64,000 nucleotides of DNA from NCBI GenBank assembly GCA_050633785.1, contig JBOEHE010000053.1, positions 47,593-111,592 of the forward strand, in the 5' to 3' direction. Positions 43,412 through 53,322 of the stretch are shown in pieces. The DNA is from CALKZN01 sp050633785 (GTDB taxonomy: Bacteria; Pseudomonadota; Gammaproteobacteria; Arenicellales; Arenicellaceae). Numbering within the stretch: position 1 is the first letter of the stretch; each line of letters begins with the position of its first letter. The notes below the pieces were generated by a model. The model saw only the letters and a program-made list of their open reading frames with translations, did not search any database and had not been told where the DNA came from. The position numbers and the translations under genes were made by a program.

Positions 43412-44724
43412 TGGATCCTTTATTATTAGGCGGCATTATTGCCATCGCTACTATCGTGGTCTTATTCTCAGGGATACCTGTGGCCGTGGGTTTGCTCTTT
43501 GTCTCAGCTATTTTCATGTTGATATTCGATGGTGTTGGCTCTCTGGAATTATTGACCGAACTTTTTTTTGGCAAACTGGACAACTTTGCTCTTCTATCCA
43601 TTCCCATGTTTATCATTATGGGAGCAGCGATTTCCTCAACTCGAGCAGGTGCTGATTTATACGAAGCGTTAGATCGTTGGATGACACGCCTGCCTGGAGG
43701 GTTAGTGGTATCTAACCTGGGAGCTTGCGCGTTGTTTTCGGCGATGTCAGGTTCATCTCCTGCGACTTGTGCAGCGATTGGAAAAATGGGAATTCCTGAA
43801 ATGAGAAAGCGGGGGTATCCAGATACAGTCGCTTCAGGTTCCATTGCCGCTGGAGGAACGTTAGGAATTCTTATTCCACCGTCAGTAACGATGATTATTT
43901 ATGGTATTGCTACAGAAACTTCAATAGGGCGGCTGTTTCTGTGTGGAGTTATACCGGGATTGTTGTTAGTCACTCTATTTATGTTGTGGTCAATATTCGA
44001 TACCTGGAAACAGACTGGAGCTACGTTAACTAAAAAAAGCTATACGTTTAAGGAGAAAATAGCGGCTTTGCCCAGAGTTGCTCCCTTTATTATTATAATT
44101 ATAGGTGTTCTTTATGCTTTATATGGAGGCATAGCCACGCCTTCTGAAACGGCGGCTGTTGGAGCATTGTTATGTATGACAGTTGCTGTGGTTATTTATC
44201 GTTTGTATTCGCCAAGAGGACTTTGGGAAATACTCCGTGATTCCACGAAAGAAAGTGTGATGATTTTATTCATTATTGGCGCAGCTGGAGTTTTTTCATA
44301 CATGCTGTCTAGTTTGTTTATCACACAATCCATTGCAGAATGGATCGCAGGACTATCTGTTAACCGCTGGGTTTTAATGATAGCCATTAATTGCTTTTTG
44401 CTAATAGCGGGTTTTTTTCTTCCGCCTGTTGCAGTAATTTTGATGACTGCTCCGATCTTGTTGCCTATTATCACCAGCGCCGGCTTTGACCCATATTGGT
44501 TTGCTGTTATTTTGACCATTAATATGGAAATTGGTCTGATTTCTCCACCTGTTGGTTTGAATCTTTATGTCATCAATGGTGTTGCACCGGATATACCGCT
44601 TAAAACGATTTTATATGGGTCATTGCCTTATGTTGGCTGCATGGTGTTGTCCATAATTATCTTATCCATTTTCCCGTCAATGGTGACCTGGCTACCGGAT
44701 TTGTTGATGGGAGGTGCCAGATGA
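43411..44724 (+). CDS. matM: TRAP transporter large permease (DctM family)
   Basis: Transport subunit of 437 residues with about 12 hydrophobic segments. It shows the DctM motifs LFSAMSGSSPATCAAIGKMG and GGTLGILIPPSVTMIIYGIATETSIGRLF in the first half, and the repeated IGLISPPVGLNLYVINGVA in the second. It is translationally coupled to the DctQ gene and overlaps the decarboxylase start by 4 bp. Together with the binding protein it forms an Na+-coupled dicarboxylate importer. Confidence 0.93.
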   Translation: MDPLLLGGIIAIATIVVLFSGIPVAVGLLFVSAIFMLIFDGVGSLELLTELFFGKLDNFALLSIPMFIIMGAAISSTRAGADLYEALDRWMTRLPGGLVVSNLGACALFSAMSGSSPATCAAIGKMGIPEMRKRGYPDTVASGSIAAGGTLGILIPPSVTMIIYGIATETSIGRLFLCGVIPGLLLVTLFMLWSIFDTWKQTGATLTKKSYTFKEKIAALPRVAPFIIIIIGVLYALYGGIATPSETAAVGALLCMTVAVVIYRLYSPRGLWEILRDSTKESVMILFIIGAAGVFSYMLSSLFITQSIAEWIAGLSVNRWVLMIAINCFLLIAGFFLPPVAVILMTAPILLPIITSAGFDPYWFAVILTINMEIGLISPPVGLNLYVINGVAPDIPLKTILYGSLPYVGCMVLSIIILSIFPSMVTWLPDLLMGGAR

Positions 44725-46058
44725 TTCGGCCACAGCAGGTGTTTAACGAACTAGTTAACCGAATAACAGAAGCTGGTCGTGCATTGACACATAATGTTGA
44801 AACTTCCGATATCAGCATTCTTGAACTGTGTGATCGTTTGATATCAGGTAAAGGCGAAGCGACTGGTCTGGTTCTTGCTCATGAGATCCTACAACGCTAC
44901 TCAGGGTTTGATGATCAACAGAAGTATGAATTTTTTCACTCTTTAAGTTCAACTTTTGGTATCGATGAGCAACAGTTTGAAGTGGCATTATTACACTGGC
45001 AAGAGGTAGGCAATGGTGCCATTCGTGATATTCATTTTGCTTCAGAGCCAAGCAGTCAAGAGTTGATTCGCCGACTTAACCGCGTAACGGGAGCGACAAG
45101 TCAGTTGGTTGCAATGCGTAAGGATCTTTTAGCGGGCATTCACAAGACACAAGAAAATAACACCAGCCTGATCGAACTTGATCGTGACTTTAAACATTTG
45201 CTTGCGTCCTGGTTTAATCGAGGCTTCCTTGAATTACGACGGATCGAGTGGTCAACGTCCGCAGATGTTTTGGAGTTAATCATCCGTTATGAAGCGGTTC
45301 ATAAAATCACTGATTGGGAGGACCTGCGTCGCAGGGTGGCCAAGCCGGACCGACGTTTGTATGCTTTTTTTCATCCGGCGATGGTGGATGATCCACTCAT
45401 TTTTGTCGAAGTTGCATTGCTGGATACAGTGCCGACAGCTATCAAACCCATATTGTCAGAATCAGGTGAAACAATTGATCCTCACAATGCCACAACAGCC
45501 GCTTTTTACTCTATATCAAATTGTCAGCCTGGTTTAAGAGGTATCGCCTTTGGGAACTTTCTGATCAAGCAGGCTGTAATGGAACTTCGTAGAGAGTTGC
45601 CGGGAATCACTACCTTTGTCACCTTATCACCAGTGCCAGGCTTTCGTCGATGGGTTTTACAACAGAACCAAAAAACGGATTCTGTATTGACAGCTTCACA
45701 TAAAGACTTCATTCAACAGCTCATCGAATGTTCTGATGATAGGCAGACGATAAGGTCATTGACCGAATCGCATATATTAAAAGAACTCATTGCTTATTAT
45801 TTGGTTGTTACTCGTTCTACTAATGGTCATGTTGTTGATCCTGTCGCTCGGTTTCATTTAGGAAATGGTGCCAGCCTTGAACATATCCACACTCATGCAG
45901 ACCTCAGTGATCAAGGTATGGCTAATTCATGGGGAATAATGGTTAATTATTTTTACCAACTCAACAATATTGAACGCAACCACGAAGCTTTTGCAAATCA
46001 AGGGGTTGTTATTCACTCGTCTCACGTTAAAGACATGATAAGAAACTACAAAATATAA
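44721..46058 (+). CDS. matA: malonyl-CoA decarboxylase
   Basis: Converts malonyl-CoA to acetyl-CoA and CO2. The 445-residue protein has an N-terminal helical domain and a GNAT-like catalytic domain. By comparison with the human enzyme the catalytic pair is Ser303 (in TLSPVPGFRRW) and His379 (in ARFHLGNGA). The C-terminus shows the family's SWGIMVNYFY segment. It overlaps the DctM gene by 4 bp and is 11 bp before the synthetase. It stands in the position of MatA in the malonate operon. Confidence 0.94.
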   Translation: MIRPQQVFNELVNRITEAGRALTHNVETSDISILELCDRLISGKGEATGLVLAHEILQRYSGFDDQQKYEFFHSLSSTFGIDEQQFEVALLHWQEVGNGAIRDIHFASEPSSQELIRRLNRVTGATSQLVAMRKDLLAGIHKTQENNTSLIELDRDFKHLLASWFNRGFLELRRIEWSTSADVLELIIRYEAVHKITDWEDLRRRVAKPDRRLYAFFHPAMVDDPLIFVEVALLDTVPTAIKPILSESGETIDPHNATTAAFYSISNCQPGLRGIAFGNFLIKQAVMELRRELPGITTFVTLSPVPGFRRWVLQQNQKTDSVLTASHKDFIQQLIECSDDRQTIRSLTESHILKELIAYYLVVTRSTNGHVVDPVARFHLGNGASLEHIHTHADLSDQGMANSWGIMVNYFYQLNNIERNHEAFANQGVVIHSSHVKDMIRNYKI

Positions 46059-46069
46059 CAGGCAGACCA

Positions 46070-47620
46070 ATGTATAAAGATAATTTTTTAGCGCACCGCC
46101 TTAGACGGAACTCAATAGATAGAAACGAAAGCTGTTTTGCTGAGATTAATGGCAAGCATCAAGTTACTTATAAAGAATTGTTCTCGCAAGCCGAAAAAAT
46201 TGCAATCGTGCTTCTAGATAACGGTTTACAGCCAGGTGACAGGGTCGCTGTTCAGGTTGAAAAAACTATTGAAGCTGTTGAACTGTATCTTGCAGTGGTT
46301 CTGGCTGGTGGTGTGTTTTTGCCGCTTAATACGGCTTATACCTCAAGGGAAGTTGACTACTTTTTGACGGATGCTCAACCCTCAATATTTGTATGCTCTC
46401 CAGATAAGCACGACGCCTTAGTGCCTGTGGCTACAAGTGCTGGTGTTCGCAGTTTGTTTACTTTAGACGGTTTTGGAAATGGTAGCCTGACGGATTCAGC
46501 CCAAGCGACGCTTGGTGAATTTGTTGCTGTTCCACGTGATGCAGATGATTTGGCGTCTATACTGTATACATCTGGAACAACAGGACGTTCTAAAGGGGCT
46601 ATGCTGAGTCATGGAAATCTAGCTACCAATGCGACTGTGTTGAGTGATTACTGGCATTTTACGCAAGAAGATGTGCTCATACATGCGTTGCCTATTTTCC
46701 ATATCCATGGACTTTATGTCGCTATTAATGTGACGTTGGTTGCTGGTTCATCAATGCTGTTTCACAACCGCTTTGATGCAGCTGCCATTTTGCAGGATAT
46801 GAAGCGGGCCAGTGTATTGATGGGGGTTCCGACTTTTTATGTCCGTTTATTATCCATGATTGAGTTAAATGTTGATAGCGTGGCTAACATGCGTCTTTTC
46901 GTGTCTGGCTCTGCCCCTCTTTTAACAGAGACTCATCGTGAGTGGCATGAACGAACAGGCCATTCTATTCTTGAGCGTTATGGCATGACAGAAACCAATA
47001 TGAATGCTTCTAACCCTTATATAGATGAGCGCCGTGAAGGTACAGTTGGTTTGCCATTACCAGGCGTAGACATTGTCATTGCTGATCCTGCAACTGGTCG
47101 TGTGTTGCCGGTTGGGGAAACAGGGTCGATTGAAATTAAAGGGCCAAATGTTTTTCAGGGATATTGGAATATGCCCGATAAAACGGCTGAAGAATTTCGT
47201 GATAATGGGTTCTTTATAACAGGAGACTTGGGCTGTTACGATACAAATGGTTATCTGTCAATTGTTGGTCGTTCGAAAGATATGATCATCAGCGGTGGCT
47301 ACAATGTTTACCCGAAAGAAATCGAATTACTGATTGATGATCTAGATGAAGTTGAGGAAAGTGCTGTTATAGGTCTGCCACATCCTGATTTTGGTGAAGC
47401 GGTTGCTGCGGTTGTTGTTGTAAAAGCGAAACAATTATTAGACCCTGAAATACTGACTCGTAAATTGGGTGATAGCCTGGCGCGTTTCAAGCAGCCTAAA
47501 GCGGTATTTGTCGTCAAAGAGTTACCGCGTAATACGATGGGAAAAGTGCAAAAAAACCATTTACGCGAGCAGTATCAGGATGTGTTTATGGCTGAAGCTA
47601 AGATGAGCAAGCAATCCTGA
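46070..47620 (+). CDS. matB: malonyl-CoA synthetase
   Basis: AMP-forming acyl-CoA ligase that activates malonate (or methylmalonate) with ATP and CoA. The 516-residue protein has the P-loop ILYTSGTTGRSKGAMLSHGN, the motif ERYGMTETNMNASNPY, the hinge GRSKDMIISGGYNVYPKEIE and the catalytic lysine in RNTMGKVQK. The YGMTETNMN segment is characteristic of MatB. The start follows GGCAGACC at 11 bp after matA. With matA it routes malonate to acetyl-CoA. Confidence 0.94.
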   Translation: MYKDNFLAHRLRRNSIDRNESCFAEINGKHQVTYKELFSQAEKIAIVLLDNGLQPGDRVAVQVEKTIEAVELYLAVVLAGGVFLPLNTAYTSREVDYFLTDAQPSIFVCSPDKHDALVPVATSAGVRSLFTLDGFGNGSLTDSAQATLGEFVAVPRDADDLASILYTSGTTGRSKGAMLSHGNLATNATVLSDYWHFTQEDVLIHALPIFHIHGLYVAINVTLVAGSSMLFHNRFDAAAILQDMKRASVLMGVPTFYVRLLSMIELNVDSVANMRLFVSGSAPLLTETHREWHERTGHSILERYGMTETNMNASNPYIDERREGTVGLPLPGVDIVIADPATGRVLPVGETGSIEIKGPNVFQGYWNMPDKTAEEFRDNGFFITGDLGCYDTNGYLSIVGRSKDMIISGGYNVYPKEIELLIDDLDEVEESAVIGLPHPDFGEAVAAVVVVKAKQLLDPEILTRKLGDSLARFKQPKAVFVVKELPRNTMGKVQKNHLREQYQDVFMAEAKMSKQS

Positions 47621-47670
47621 TGCTTGTTAGAAAAAATAACTCAACAAAGACAATAATAACGAGGTAAACC

Positions 47671-48741
47671 ATGTATAGAAACCGTCTTTCAATCAACGTA
47701 CTGGCGTTTGTTTTTCTAGTGCTTATGACAGGTTCAGCCAGTGCTCAACAATACAAATGGCAAATAGTGCAGTCATGGTCTAAAGACTTGCCTATCTACG
47801 GTAAGGTGCCTGCTGAGTTTGCAAATCTGGTTGGTACCATGTCCAACGGCCGGATTCGCATTGAAGTTGTCACGAAGGAAGAGCATAAGCGTCCCCGTGA
47901 TGTCCTGAAAATGGTCAAGTCAGGGGAGTTTGAAATTGGACATACTCTGCCTCTATACGAGATGTCACTGGATGTGAATACATTATTCTTTTCGACCTTG
48001 CCCTTCGGTTTTATCACTAGTGAAAAATTTGCCTGGTTTTATCATGGAGGAGGAATTGAATTAATGGAAGAAGCGTTTGATAAACATGGAGTTTTTGCGT
48101 ATCCAGGCGGAAACTCCGGGAACCAAATGGGAGGGTGGTTCAAAAAAGAAGTGAATTCTCTTGATGATTTGCAAGGCTTGAAGATACGGATGCCTGGTCT
48201 TGCTGGTAAAGTTATGCAATCATTGGGTGCTGATGTCAAAAGTATTTCCGGTGGAGAACTTTATAAGGCATTGGACTCCGGCGTTATTGATGCGGCTGAA
48301 TGGGTAGGTCCTTCTATGGATTTAGAAATGGGCTTTCATAAGATAGCGCCTTACTACTATACGGGTTGGCACCAACCTGGTTCTGAATTGATTTTTTACG
48401 TGAATCAAAAGGCGCTCAATGAGTTGCCTGAGGATTTGCAAAGCATTTTGAAAACAGCCATGCAAGTTTCTGCTTTTAATGCTTATGCGTTGATCCAGCA
48501 TAAAAATGCTATAAACCTGCAACAGATTCTAACGGAGTATCCCGATATAAAAATTCGGGCTTTTCCTTCTGAGGTTATGCGGGCTCTGTCCAGAGAAACC
48601 AAAAAACAAGTGGATGAAATTGCGGACAGTGGGGATTTAATGACTAAAAAGATTGTTCAATCCATGCGTAACTATATGGACAAGATTCGAGTGTGGACGC
48701 GAATATCTGACCAAGCTTACTTGAATAACTCGGGTTTATAA
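47671..48741 (+). CDS. second TRAP substrate-binding protein, TakP-like, without own permease
   Basis: A 356-residue periplasmic receptor with a signal peptide (about 1-25, ending GSASA). It is of a different subclass from the first one: YKWQIVQSWSKDLPIYGK, GLKIRMPGLAGKVMQSLGADVKSISGGELYKAL and GVIDAAEWVGPSMDLEMGFHKIAPYYYTGW resemble 2-oxoacid-binding TakP proteins. It follows matB by 50 bp with its own SD (ACGAGG) and no adjacent DctQ/DctM. It could use the malonate permease or a distant one. It converges with xylB. Confidence 0.88.
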   Translation: MYRNRLSINVLAFVFLVLMTGSASAQQYKWQIVQSWSKDLPIYGKVPAEFANLVGTMSNGRIRIEVVTKEEHKRPRDVLKMVKSGEFEIGHTLPLYEMSLDVNTLFFSTLPFGFITSEKFAWFYHGGGIELMEEAFDKHGVFAYPGGNSGNQMGGWFKKEVNSLDDLQGLKIRMPGLAGKVMQSLGADVKSISGGELYKALDSGVIDAAEWVGPSMDLEMGFHKIAPYYYTGWHQPGSELIFYVNQKALNELPEDLQSILKTAMQVSAFNAYALIQHKNAINLQQILTEYPDIKIRAFPSEVMRALSRETKKQVDEIADSGDLMTKKIVQSMRNYMDKIRVWTRISDQAYLNNSGL

Positions 48742-48776
48742 TCAGAATTGCTTGGGTATAGCCGTCTTTTATGCCT

Positions 48777-50264
48777 TTAGTTAATGGTATGAATGAGGGA
48801 CAGCCGTTCTTTGTACTGAGTGTATGCGCTTTGATAAGCCGCAGAAGCTTGAGGTTCTGGCAAGGTTGTTCTGGATGGGTCTAAACGCACATAACGGTCG
48901 CACAATTGTGTTAATTCGACTGGGTTACCATGGCACCTAGAGTCACACCAGACGGCTTGTATTGCAGCTCCCAGAGCGGCTGCCTCACCAACATCTGGGC
49001 AAACGATTCGAGTATTCATCACATTGGCCACCATTTGTCGCCATAGTTGGCTTTTTGAACCTCCGCCGATGAGACGTATTTCGCTACTTTGTATACCTGT
49101 GGCACAGAGTAGGTCAAGTCCGTAACGTAAGCCAAAAGTGGCGCCTTCCATAACAGCGCGGCATAAGTTGGCGGTTGTCATATTATGTGCATTCAAACCT
49201 AGAATACTACCTTTAGCATCTGGCAAATCAGGCACGCGCTCACCATTAAGAAAGGGGAGCATGGTAATGCCGGAGCAGCCTATCTGGGCCTGGGATGCGG
49301 TCACGTTAAAATCCGTAATGGTTAGATCGAATAGCTCTCTTACGACATTCAATGCAGAAGTGACATTCATTGTGCAAATTAATGGCAACCACTCATTGGT
49401 GGAGGAACAAAAAGGCGCTATAAGAGGGTTTGGTTTCAGAGGGAGGGAGGAATTAGCATACACTGCTCCAGATGTACCAAGACTCATGGTCACTATTCCC
49501 TCGTGGATATTGCCAGTGCCAATGGCTCCCATCATGTTGTCACCGCCGCCGCTGGCGACAACAACATTGGAATTCAAACGGAGTAAGTTGGCGATATCTT
49601 TTTTGACCAGACCTACTGGTTGTTCTGCAGGTAGTAATGTTGGTAGCGCTGATACTAGATGTTTACAACCTATCAACTCTAACATTTCTGGTGACCATTG
49701 CCTCGAACGAACATCAAAATAACCGGTACCCGATGCGTCGCCATACTCCGTTACTAATTCGCCTGTTAGCCAATAGTTGAAATAATCATGGGGGAGTAAT
49801 ATATGCGCTATTTTTTGAAATGATTCAGGTTCATTTTGTTTTAACCAGAGTAACTTGGAAATAGTATAGCCTGTTGTTATTACTAGTCCTAAGCTATCCA
49901 ATGACCCTGCTATACCCCCCAATTTATGCAATATTTCTATGTTTTGTGGTTCTGTCTCGGTATCACACCAAAGCTTTGCTGGACGAATCACTTGTCCCGT
50001 TTTGTTTAAAGTAACCAAACCGTGTTGTTGGCCAGAAACACCGATGCCTTTTATCAACCGGCTATCAACCTCGGAGCTTTTTAAAGCATCGTGGTAACTG
50101 TTAATAAAAGCCTCGATCCACCAACCTGGTTCTTGTTCTCGACGACCATGTTCATCAGTGATAAGGCTATGTGGTGAATAACCTTCTCCAAGAATACAGG
50201 CTTGTTCTGTATCGAGAACAATGACTTTAGTACCTTGAGTTCCGCAATCTATGCCTAAATACAT
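48777..50264 (-). CDS. xylB: xylulokinase
   Basis: FGGY-family sugar kinase that phosphorylates D-xylulose to D-xylulose-5-phosphate. The 495-residue protein starts YLGIDCGTQGTKVIVLD; GVSGQQHGLVTL carries the substrate-binding residues of xylulokinases, and GGGDNMMGAIGTGNIHEG and GGGSKSQLWRQMVANVM are the ATP-site motifs. It is the last gene of a five-gene operon whose first enzyme yields a ketose. In Pseudomonas fluorescens an equivalent kinase (MtlY) accompanies mannitol/arabitol dehydrogenase. Ribulokinase is less likely, given the QQHG motif. Confidence 0.9.
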   Translation of the reverse strand: MYLGIDCGTQGTKVIVLDTEQACILGEGYSPHSLITDEHGRREQEPGWWIEAFINSYHDALKSSEVDSRLIKGIGVSGQQHGLVTLNKTGQVIRPAKLWCDTETEPQNIEILHKLGGIAGSLDSLGLVITTGYTISKLLWLKQNEPESFQKIAHILLPHDYFNYWLTGELVTEYGDASGTGYFDVRSRQWSPEMLELIGCKHLVSALPTLLPAEQPVGLVKKDIANLLRLNSNVVVASGGGDNMMGAIGTGNIHEGIVTMSLGTSGAVYANSSLPLKPNPLIAPFCSSTNEWLPLICTMNVTSALNVVRELFDLTITDFNVTASQAQIGCSGITMLPFLNGERVPDLPDAKGSILGLNAHNMTTANLCRAVMEGATFGLRYGLDLLCATGIQSSEIRLIGGGSKSQLWRQMVANVMNTRIVCPDVGEAAALGAAIQAVWCDSRCHGNPVELTQLCDRYVRLDPSRTTLPEPQASAAYQSAYTQYKERLSLIHTIN

Positions 50265-50273
50265 GTTACTCCC

Positions 50274-52325
50274 TCATTCTGTTGTTGCTGTCTTTGTTAA
50301 TACGTCATTCGCCATTTTCACCACTCGTTCGATGGTAAAACCGAAATAGACCTTGAGGTCATCTACCGGTGCTGACTCCCCAAACGTGTTTATTCCTAAA
50401 ATGTCACCATCCAAACCTACGAAGCTATGCCATGGTGCGGGGTGGGCCATTTCAATGGCAACTCTGGCTCGAATTGAGTCAGGAAGAACTTTGTTTTTAT
50501 AGGTTGTATCTTGTTTCTCAAAACGCTCAATACAAGGCATGGAGACGATACGAACATTGAAACCTTTTTGGTGCAATATTTGCGCAGAAGCCACTGCTAA
50601 TTCTATTTCAGAGCCCGCTGCTAATAAAATAATATCCAAGGAATCTTCGTCGATAGATTGAGGTTTGTGAATATAGTCACGTAGGATGTATCCACCTTTA
50701 TAAATTAAGGGCAATTGATCGTTGTCACGTTCATTTGAGGGCAGGCTCTGACGTGATAACACTAAAGCGGATGGGCCTTCTTTGCGCTCTATTGCGACCA
50801 GCCAACTCGCCATTGTTTCTACGTCATCACACGGGCGCCAGGTTTCTAGGTTAGGTGTTTGCCGTAAACTGGCCAGTTGCTCGATTGGTTGATGAGTAGG
50901 GCCGTCTTCTCCCAGTCCAATTGAATCATGAGTGTAGATAAATATTGACCGGGTACCCATCAAAGCTGACATTCGAATGGCATTACGGGCATATTCCATA
51001 AACATGAGGAAGGTTCCCCCATAGGGTAAAAAGCCACCATATAGGGCAATACCATTTATCATGGCACTCATACCAAACTCCCTGACACCATAGTGGACGT
51101 AGTTACCGCCAGCATGTTTTGCCGATATCGCTTTTGAACCAGACCATTGAGTCAAGTTGGATGGCGCTAAATCTGCTGAGCCTCCCAATAATTCAGGTAA
51201 TTGCTTGCCGATAGTTTCCAACACTGCCTGGGAGCTTTTTCGCGTAGCCTGTTGAGTGGTTTTCAGTTGACTTTGTTTCAGTAGTTCTTGGGCCGTTATG
51301 CGCCAGTTCTCGGGCAAGTTTCCATTGAGCCGCCGTTTAAACTCTTTAGCCAATTCTGGATGCTGCAACTGGTATTCGGCAAACACAGAGTTCCATTGGC
51401 TCTCTGCGTGATTTCCTGGTTCGACTGCATTCCAGGCAGCATATACTTCTTCTGGGATTTCAAAAGCTTTGTATGGCCAGGATAAAGCGCGGCGGGTCTC
51501 AATAATTTCGCTGTCTCCCAGAGGTGCGCCATGGCATTCGTGGCCTCCAGCTTTATTAGGAGAACCTGAACCGATGATGGTCTTACAGCAGATTAAGGTG
51601 GGTTTGTTGGTTTCTTTTTTTGCTACATCCAATGATTGGGCTATAGCCTGTGGGTCGTGTCCATTGATGGGCTCTAATACTTGCCAACCATATGCTCGAA
51701 ATCTCTCTGGAGTGTCGTCTTTGAACCAACCTTTTACATCACCATCAATCGAAATTCCATTGTCATCATATATCACGATTAGTTTTCCAAGCTTTAAAAC
51801 GCCAGCCAGAGAACATACTTCGTGTGAAATTCCTTCCATTAGGCAACCATCACCAACAAAACAATAGGTATGGTGATCCAGTATCTCTAAACCGGGGCGG
51901 TTAAATTGCTTGGCCAAGGTCTTTTCGGCTAAAGCCATGCCGACAGCATTGGCCAACCCTTGTCCTAAAGGGCCTGTGGTTGTTTCAACCCCAGGCGTAA
52001 GTCCGTATTCTGGATGTCCAGGTGTCTTTGAATGAAGTTGCCTGAAATTTTTCAACTCTGTAATAGGCAGGTCATAGCCGCTCAAGTGCAGAAGGCTATA
52101 TAACAACATAGAGCCATGACCATTGGACAGGACAAAACGGTCACGGTTATACCATTGTGGATTTTTAGGGTTGTGCCTTAAGAACTTTCGCCATAGCACT
52201 TGAGCTATATCGGCCATACCCATAGGGGCTCCGGGGTGCCCTGAATTCGCTTTTTGAACCGCATCCATGCTCAGGAAACGAATCGCATTTGCCAGTGTCT
52301 GATCTGTAACTTCAGGTCGATTCAT
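50274..52325 (-). CDS. tkt: transketolase
   Basis: Thiamine-diphosphate enzyme that moves two-carbon units from xylulose-5-phosphate. The 683-residue protein has the ThDP motif GDGCLMEGISHEVCSLAG with DDNGISIDG, GHECHGAPLG, the EFGMSAMINGIALYGG segment and the HDSIGLGEDGPTHQPIEQ loop. It overlaps the tal stop by 4 bp and ends 9 bp before xylB, so the three are cotranscribed. A housekeeping transketolase is expected elsewhere; this copy is dedicated to the polyol route. Confidence 0.95.
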   Translation of the reverse strand: MNRPEVTDQTLANAIRFLSMDAVQKANSGHPGAPMGMADIAQVLWRKFLRHNPKNPQWYNRDRFVLSNGHGSMLLYSLLHLSGYDLPITELKNFRQLHSKTPGHPEYGLTPGVETTTGPLGQGLANAVGMALAEKTLAKQFNRPGLEILDHHTYCFVGDGCLMEGISHEVCSLAGVLKLGKLIVIYDDNGISIDGDVKGWFKDDTPERFRAYGWQVLEPINGHDPQAIAQSLDVAKKETNKPTLICCKTIIGSGSPNKAGGHECHGAPLGDSEIIETRRALSWPYKAFEIPEEVYAAWNAVEPGNHAESQWNSVFAEYQLQHPELAKEFKRRLNGNLPENWRITAQELLKQSQLKTTQQATRKSSQAVLETIGKQLPELLGGSADLAPSNLTQWSGSKAISAKHAGGNYVHYGVREFGMSAMINGIALYGGFLPYGGTFLMFMEYARNAIRMSALMGTRSIFIYTHDSIGLGEDGPTHQPIEQLASLRQTPNLETWRPCDDVETMASWLVAIERKEGPSALVLSRQSLPSNERDNDQLPLIYKGGYILRDYIHKPQSIDEDSLDIILLAAGSEIELAVASAQILHQKGFNVRIVSMPCIERFEKQDTTYKNKVLPDSIRARVAIEMAHPAPWHSFVGLDGDILGINTFGESAPVDDLKVYFGFTIERVVKMANDVLTKTATTE

Positions 52326-53287
52326 CGTTCATTCTCCTTTAACTTGTCAATCAACAAACTTTCCAGTTTGAGTTGGTCGGCTTCAAAACCTCTGATGCCC
52401 TCTGCTAGTTTCTCCGTTGCCATTGCATCGGAGTTGAATTGCCAACGAAACTCTGCCTCATCAATCGGTGCTGGACGAGAAGTTGTTTTACCAGAGTGAG
52501 TCAATGACGTTTTTAACACGTCATCTGTTGTTGTGAGTTCTTCTAATAACGATGGACTGATTGTCAAACGGTCACAACCCGACAAGGCCATGATCTCTCC
52601 GATATTACGAAAACTGGCTCCCATTATTATAGTTTCATACTGATGTTGCTTGAAATAGTGGTAGATGTCATGAACTGATCTGACTCCAGGCTCCTGGTCA
52701 GGAGTGAAGCTAACAGCAGGGTTTTGTTGCTTATGCCAATCCAGAATTCTTCCGACGAATGGGGATATTAGATAGACGCCTGCCTCGGCACAAGCACGAG
52801 CTTGAACAACGCTGAAGATTAAGGTTAAGTTACATTGAATGCCTTCTTGCTCTAAAATATTTGCAGCACGGATGCCTTCCCACGTGGCAGCTAATTTAAT
52901 CAGTACTCGATGTTTATCAATTCCCGCTTTTGCATAAAGATCAATCAACTTTCGGGCCTTGAGAACACTGGCTTGAGTATCGAAAGATAATCGTGCATCT
53001 ACCTCTGTAGACACTCGACCAGGGATGTTTTGCAGAATCATGGAACCCATGGTAACGATGATTTGATCGCAGATTTCTTCAATAAAGTCATTCTTTTTCA
53101 AAGCTTTATCTTGGTTATGTAATGTACTTTTAATTAAATCATCGTATTGACCGGACTGAATTGCTGCTAGGACTAAAGAAGGGTTGGTTGTGGCATCCTG
53201 AGGTTTGAACTTTTTGATCGCATGAAGATCGCCTGTATCGGCGACGATGGTGCTGGTTTGCTGTAGCTGATGAAACAATGAAGGCAT
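52322..53287 (-). CDS. tal: transaldolase
   Basis: Transfers dihydroxyacetone units between sugar phosphates in the non-oxidative pentose phosphate pathway. The 321-residue TalB-type protein has TSTIVADTGDLHAIKKF, QDATTNPSLVLAA and the Schiff-base lysine in RVLIKLAATWEGIRAA. I set the start at the ATG at 53287 (MPSLFHQLQ), since upstream in-frame codons encode 68 unrelated residues that overlap the phosphatase gene. It couples to tkt by a 4-bp overlap. Confidence 0.94.
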   Translation of the reverse strand: MPSLFHQLQQTSTIVADTGDLHAIKKFKPQDATTNPSLVLAAIQSGQYDDLIKSTLHNQDKALKKNDFIEEICDQIIVTMGSMILQNIPGRVSTEVDARLSFDTQASVLKARKLIDLYAKAGIDKHRVLIKLAATWEGIRAANILEQEGIQCNLTLIFSVVQARACAEAGVYLISPFVGRILDWHKQQNPAVSFTPDQEPGVRSVHDIYHYFKQHQYETIIMGASFRNIGEIMALSGCDRLTISPSLLEELTTTDDVLKTSLTHSGKTTSRPAPIDEAEFRWQFNSDAMATEKLAEGIRGFEADQLKLESLLIDKLKENER

Positions 53288-53322
53288 AATATGTAATTCT
53301 ATTGTGAGTTTTGAAAGTTGGA

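Noticed and set aside
52254..52499. 81-codon plus-strand frame across the tkt/tal junction
   Set aside because: It is antisense to two clearly coding genes and has no start signal.
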